64,000 nucleotides of DNA from Primulina eburnea (lineage: Eukaryota > Streptophyta > Magnoliopsida > Lamiales > Gesneriaceae), in NCBI RefSeq assembly GCF_022965805.1, contig NC_133101.1, positions 18,943,054 through 19,007,053 on the forward strand. The letters run 5' to 3'. Of this stretch, positions 59,338-64,000 are shown piece after piece. The stretch's first letter is position 1. Each line of letters opens with the position of its first letter. Under the pieces are notes generated by a model, which had not been told where the DNA came from, did not search any database, and saw only the letters and a list, made by a program, of their open reading frames with translations. The translations under genes and the position numbers were made by a program.

Positions 59338-62220
59338 TGTAAGGTCCAAAATTAAGACGACGTAATTCAACTGTATGAAAATCTAGGAAATATGAAAAAT
59401 GACTAATTAATTAATTTAAATTGCTTAATTTATTATGTGACATGCATGATTATATGTTAAATAGGATTTTATTGTCATTATGAATAAACTATATTTTTAA
59501 GAATTATTCGAGTTGCGATCGAGGAACGGGGATCGAGGGCTGAAAAACGTAAAATGTGTTTATTAAATAATTGTTTTTAATTATTTAAAATATGGTTGAT
59601 GAATTTTCATAATTTTGAAAATAAGGAGTTTTGAGGTGATTTTATACGTCGGGACGTAAATTTTTATCGGTGTTGGTTTTTCAACAAAAATTCGAACGTT
59701 TTGGGAACCTGACTAATAAATTCACAAACTTATTTAAACAAAATACTTATTATAATTTAAATAAAGACTAACGGGCCTAATTAAACCCCTTAATAGGCCT
59801 AAGCCTTGTTACTTGATTAACTATGTATTTAAAGTGCAAAACTCACCCCCAAACCCTACATACTACACGCTCCACTCTCGTTTTCAAATCAAATTCTCTC
59901 CCAAACCCTCCCCAAGCAATTCACGACACACACACACAATATTTGGTAGATAAAATTCGAAGCTTTCAAAGGGAACACAAGCTTAGGCCCTCATCGTCGT
60001 CGTTCTTCGTCGTCAACGTATAATCGTGCGTTTAAAATGAAAAGTCACACCATACATCTCTTTTTCTCATCTATCACATCTTAATATTGTTTTAAATAAC
60101 GTTTGTATGAAATCCATGAAGTTCTTATTATTATTTTTGCAATATTGCATGTACAAGTGGTAAAATTATGAATTTTCTTAATCCAAAATCATGTCCTAAA
60201 CGTGTTAAGTAGCTGCCATGATATTAGGTTATGATCAAGTGTTGTTTTTACACGATTTTAAGGTTCTAGAATTGCACAAACACGCTGCAACTCGAACAAA
60301 CAAAAGATGGAATCGAATTTCTGTCATGGGGTATTAGGTGATTGGTTTTCACCTTGGGTGCTTGGCTGGGTCACGGCTGGGGGCCAGGGTTTGTATGAGT
60401 CTAGGGTTTGAGTCGTGAGGGCTGGGAGGAGACCTAGCATGCTAGGACTCCCACCCGAGAAGGGTATTGCTGCGCGCCTTGGTGCAGCAGCACGCAAGGG
60501 TTGCACGGCTCAACCAGAGGTGTTGGGCTGGGCTACAGTGACGCACTAGGGTCCTAGGAGGGTGCACAGGAGGTTGGTCCAGGGGGTGGCTCGGTGAGTC
60601 AGGGTTTAGGCGCACAACGTGCAGTCCATGCAATTGAGGATTCTAGGCCGCTGCAAGAACATGGAAGGGTGGTTCGGTTTTGAGTCCTAGGTTGGTTCCT
60701 AAGGGTGCTAAGGGTCAATTAGGGTCTAGAAAAGGGGTGTCTGAGGTGTGGCTCAGGGTGGTTCTAGCAGGGCTCGAGAAAAATCAAAGTTGGCTCGTGT
60801 GTACCAAGATGGGCTCGGCTAGGGTTTTCTTTTTAAAATAAAATCTAAACACGGCTCACGGGGGTCGAGTCGTGATTCACGAGGGCTAAAATAATATAAA
60901 AAGTCTAAGTTTTAAGTTTAGGAGTTTTATATTAAAGTCTGGGATTTTTTCGGGATTAAAACGCCTTCAAAACAATTAATTAAAGATTAATTAAAAAGTC
61001 TAGTATTTAAGTTAAATAAATTATGAAAAAATTAATTTAAGCTTAAATAATTATCTAGACATTTTAGAGTCAATTAAATTAAAAAAAAGTCAAAAATCCA
61101 AAATTTTACGTCCAGGTGTAAAACGGTCATTTTACACCTAAAAATTAGTTAGCGTCATGGCAGTGCTCTGAATGTTGTTTTATATGGTATTATTATTATT
61201 GTAAATGTTTATGGAATTTTATGATTCATTTATGGAATTTATGATGAAATGATAAAGTTAAAAGGATATGTTGCATGCTTGTTTTTAAAAGGAAAAAGGA
61301 TATTAAATGCATGATTTTTTAAAGTGATGAAAATGTAAAACGTCGAAGGAAGTTAAGTAATTGTGACTATTGAGGATATGAGGATAAGAATGGGGATATC
61401 GTGAGGGAAAAAGCCCTAGAGGCAGCCCATTTATGGGAGAAGGCCCAGAGAGAGCCCAACGATCGTATTTCCATTCGATGATGATAGGCCAATGCTCAGT
61501 TGACGAGAGTGTCGCTGATGTCCCCGCCGCCCTGTACTGTGGTTATATGTAAATGGATCCATCGACTTTTTGAGGATGAGGAAAGTCACGATTAACGATC
61601 TGAATTCAATAAAAAGAAAAAATGTTTATGATCATGATGAAAGGATACATGTTATGAATGAGGAAAAGGAAAAAAAAAGGGTTGAGGTTTTATGTTAAGC
61701 ATGACATGAAAATTTTATTTTTACGTAAAAGTATTTTCACTGTTGCTTGTGATTTTATATGTATTATTTATTATAAAGATTATGGTGTATTGAGTCTTTA
61801 GACTTACTAGGTGTGATGGATGCAGGTGAGTTTGATGGAAGTCTTGATGGTTGACCTGACTGGACTGAAGATACACATAACTCGAGGACCAGCACTTCTA
61901 CTTTTCCGCACTTATGATTTAAGTTTATGATTTACGTCAAAGATTTTTAAGACTATTTATTTATACTTTGGAGTGGTTTTTGAGAGGATGATACTCTTCA
62001 AGTTTATTGCTTTTTATGTTGGTAAACATTTGAGGATTTTATGCTTTGAGATATTTCATTTAATTTTCAAATACTAGTTGGTTGATTTATTATTTTAAAA
62101 TGGTGCAAAATATTTTATAAAAATATTTTTATGTATTGTGAGGGCTCGGCCGATTCCTTAGAGGATTTGGGGAAAAAAATTTCTAGTACTTTTTAAGCAA
62201 AAAGATTAGCAGACGTTTTA
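59338..62220 (+). repeat. 3' LTR of G
   Basis: 2883 bp, from tgtaaggtcc after the polypurine tract (aaggggggaggaat) to cagacgtttta (ca mutated to ta). No supported gene. Its right side abuts a Mutator-like transposase relic, so G appears to have inserted into it. Confidence 0.88.
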
Positions 62221-63100
62221 TAGTCAATCTCAAAAAAGAATCTAATAGTGCAATGATTGAAAGTTGTCTTTCCTCACATAGTCTCACATTTATTGATTCT
62301 ACCCCATTTGTTTTTATAATGTTATAACGAGACCTTGGGTTGTCTGTTTGAGTCCATCGATTTAGATAGTCATTTTCATCGAAAAAACATTGTGCCATCG
62401 GGATATATCTTCTTAATTTTTTCGTACCCCGCATCAAAGTCAATTTTCTTATAAATTATTGTTAAGTGCATAAACATTTTTTTACGACCCTTATTTTTGC
62501 AACGATTTTTCATGTTTTGAAACAAGTTCCATACACAGCGACCATGATGCTTATATTTGTAAACCACAGAAATTGCAGCAAAGATCCTCGGATGTCTGTC
62601 TGAGATAATTATCAACTCTTCATCGACGAGTACTATTTCCAAGAGCTGCGTCAAAAACCAGTTTCATGAAGCAGAAGATTGTACAAGAAAAATGCCCCAA
62701 GACAATGGATACTGGAGAAAATCTCCATCTTGTACCGAAGCCAAGAGTAAAGTTCCATCATACTTTCCTTTCAACCATATACCATCGATAGTTGCGACTT
62801 TTATCATGCATGTATATCCTCTCACACAAGTACCATACACTAAGATCATGTACTCTCATCTACTACTAAACTTGTTATACTATATGGATTCATTTTCTCG
62901 ACCATCTTAAAATAAGAAGACCAAAGAACAAAAAAATTCCCGGTACACCTTTAAAGATATACCCTGCAAGTTGTTTGTCTTTCAAGGCCTTGTAATAGGT
63001 AATGTCAGCCCCTTTGATTCCATATCATTGTCATAATAGATTTCGGTTGATGTGTCCCTTGTTTTCTCCGTAAGTTCTCTACCAACATGTCAAAAAGGAC
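62221..63100 (-). pseudogene. Mutator-like (MULE) transposase remnant
   Basis: Read on the minus strand from about 63100. DITYYKALKDKQLA, then the transposase core start (KVATIDGIWLKGKYDGTLLL, near 62795), LIIISDRHPRIFAAI near 62610, KHHGRCVWNLFQNMKN and finally SRYNIIKTNGVESINVRL with IIALLDSFLR near 62240. These are the order and motifs of MULE transposases (D near IDGIWLKG, D in ISDRHP, E in GVESIN). Several frameshifts and stops are present, and the C-terminal SWIM finger is missing because the G LTR cuts the gene. Terminal repeats are not visible in the window. Confidence 0.85.
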
Positions 63101-63359
63101 AAATGAGCTTGCTTGTCGGTGTCTTTTACGCCTTTCTATCAAGTCACAAGTGTATGTGTTCCAGTATGTATGAATCTCAGAATGTGTTGTGTCATCACGT
63201 TTTGTTGTCCAAATTCTCCAACAGAACCATTACTTACGCAACGAACACCATATAACTTCGAGAATATTTCACACTTCCAAATTCAAAAAAAGAGTTCAAA
63301 AAAATTTTGGATAACTCTTTTTCACATCAGTCTTGCTTGAAAATTTCTGACCAATATAG
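63101..63359. other. No supported gene; probably upstream part of the MULE
   Basis: Short unconvincing open frames on both strands. It may contain the decayed N-terminal region of the transposase on the minus strand, but I cannot align it with confidence. Confidence 0.4.
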
Positions 63360-64000
63360 ATGTTAGAACCATTAGTATAGTGCCCAAATTCAGTACACGT
63401 ATAAACCATGCATTTATTTAATTATTTAAAACATTTAACTAATTTTAAATTTATTTTAGCAGTGCATGATTTATGAAAATACATTATTTTAAATTATTCA
63501 TGTTTATGTTGTAATAATGTCCGATATTTTATAGCACGATTATCAGAAGTTATTTGACTAATTAATTGATATTATTATGGAAGGTCGGAATACCGAGAAA
63601 AAGAATGAAATGCATGTGTTGAAGTATTGAGGGCAGTAGCCTCGCGCACATGCGCGAGAAGAGGCGCGCATATGCGCGAGAGGACATGCGCAGAATCAGA
63701 GGACCTCGCGCATATGCACGGAGAGGGGGCGCACATGAGCGACAATGGGTGCGCACATGCGCGAGGATGGCCAGTAGCCTAGGATTTGAGACAAGATCTT
63801 CGGCGCACATGCGCGGCATGAAGGCACGCATATGCGCGAGCTGTTAGAAAGCTGAGCGCGGAGACCAGTAGGTCTCGCGCATATGCGCGAGACGTGTTGC
63901 TTGAAAAATTAGGCCACGTTTATGGCCATGCATTCTGATATTTAAAACTTGTTATTCCCTCACAATTCAGAGCACAAATTCGAAGATTTCTCAGAAAATC
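63360..64000 (+). repeat. Start of an LTR related to the C family, cut by the window end
   Basis: Possible start tgttagaacc at about 63361. It shares with the C-family LTRs the palindrome array, the following gagaccagtaggtctcgcgc block, a TATA-like gatatttaaaac (about 63937-63948) and the tcagagca-type leader. Upstream sequence is different, so this is a sister family. No coding sequence. Confidence 0.6.
63640..63895. repeat. gcgcatatgcgc palindrome array at right end
   Basis: About eight units such as cgcgcatatgcgcgag, with variants gcgcacatgcgcgag, spaced 15-40 bp apart, in a LTR otherwise diverged from the C family. Confidence 0.9.

Noticed and set aside
62692..63340. Plus-strand frames opposite the MULE relic
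   Set aside because: Shadows of the minus-strand transposase, which has clear family motifs.

Overview
This window is plant nuclear DNA, most likely pericentromeric or other heterochromatin of a flowering plant. Nearly all of it consists of nested LTR retrotransposons of two Ty3/gypsy groups. One is the Athila/Tat group (tRNA-Asp-type primer site, PR-RT-RH-IN). The other is Tekay/Del-type chromoviruses (initiator-Met primer site, C-terminal chromodomain). A plastid petD fragment, a Mutator-like transposase relic and a B-type retroelement carrying an intact plant LOG gene all point to a plant. I see no ordinary single-copy host gene, rRNA or tRNA gene, and the species cannot be named from the sequence.

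Layout. 1-8536: 3' part of an Athila element (broken pol, an intact ORF in the env position, 3' LTR). It sits inside the gag of a minus-strand element (8537-10886: gag remnant, primer site, LTR). That element in turn sits in the protease region of element A (10887-18757: pol, cysteine-rich ORF, LOG pseudogene, 3' LTR). Element A is inserted in a chromovirus pol, of which 18758-19203 remains. 19204-32342 is chromovirus F, whose 5' LTR carries a 1.9-kb solo LTR (19721-21631). 32343-62220 is chromovirus G, split by minus-strand chromovirus C (37789-58881, target duplication ccatg). C is itself split by element B (44087-56835, target duplication caatg). 62221-63100 is a Mutator-like transposase relic on the minus strand, and 63360-64000 is the start of another LTR.

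The most unusual content is the element family represented by A and B. Between integrase and the 3' LTR, both copies carry two non-retroviral genes. The first is a small cysteine-rich basic protein whose motif resembles the nucleic-acid-binding (CRP) proteins of carlaviruses. The second is an intronless LOG gene, a cytokinin-activating phosphoribohydrolase. A and B have different insertion sites, so the cargo moved with the element. In B the LOG frame is intact (209 codons) although gag, pol and the cysteine-rich ORF of the same copy are broken. Candidate splice acceptors precede both cargo ORFs, as expected for spliced subgenomic messages in the env position.

A second theme is arrays of GC-rich palindromes. 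Three unrelated LTR families each carry one: Athila (36-bp hairpins), the minus-strand element (nested cggaccc palindromes) and the C family (gcgcatatgcgc palindromes). In the C family the array lies just upstream of a TATA box. In the Athila element a second array followed by a TATA box lies directly upstream of the env-position ORF.
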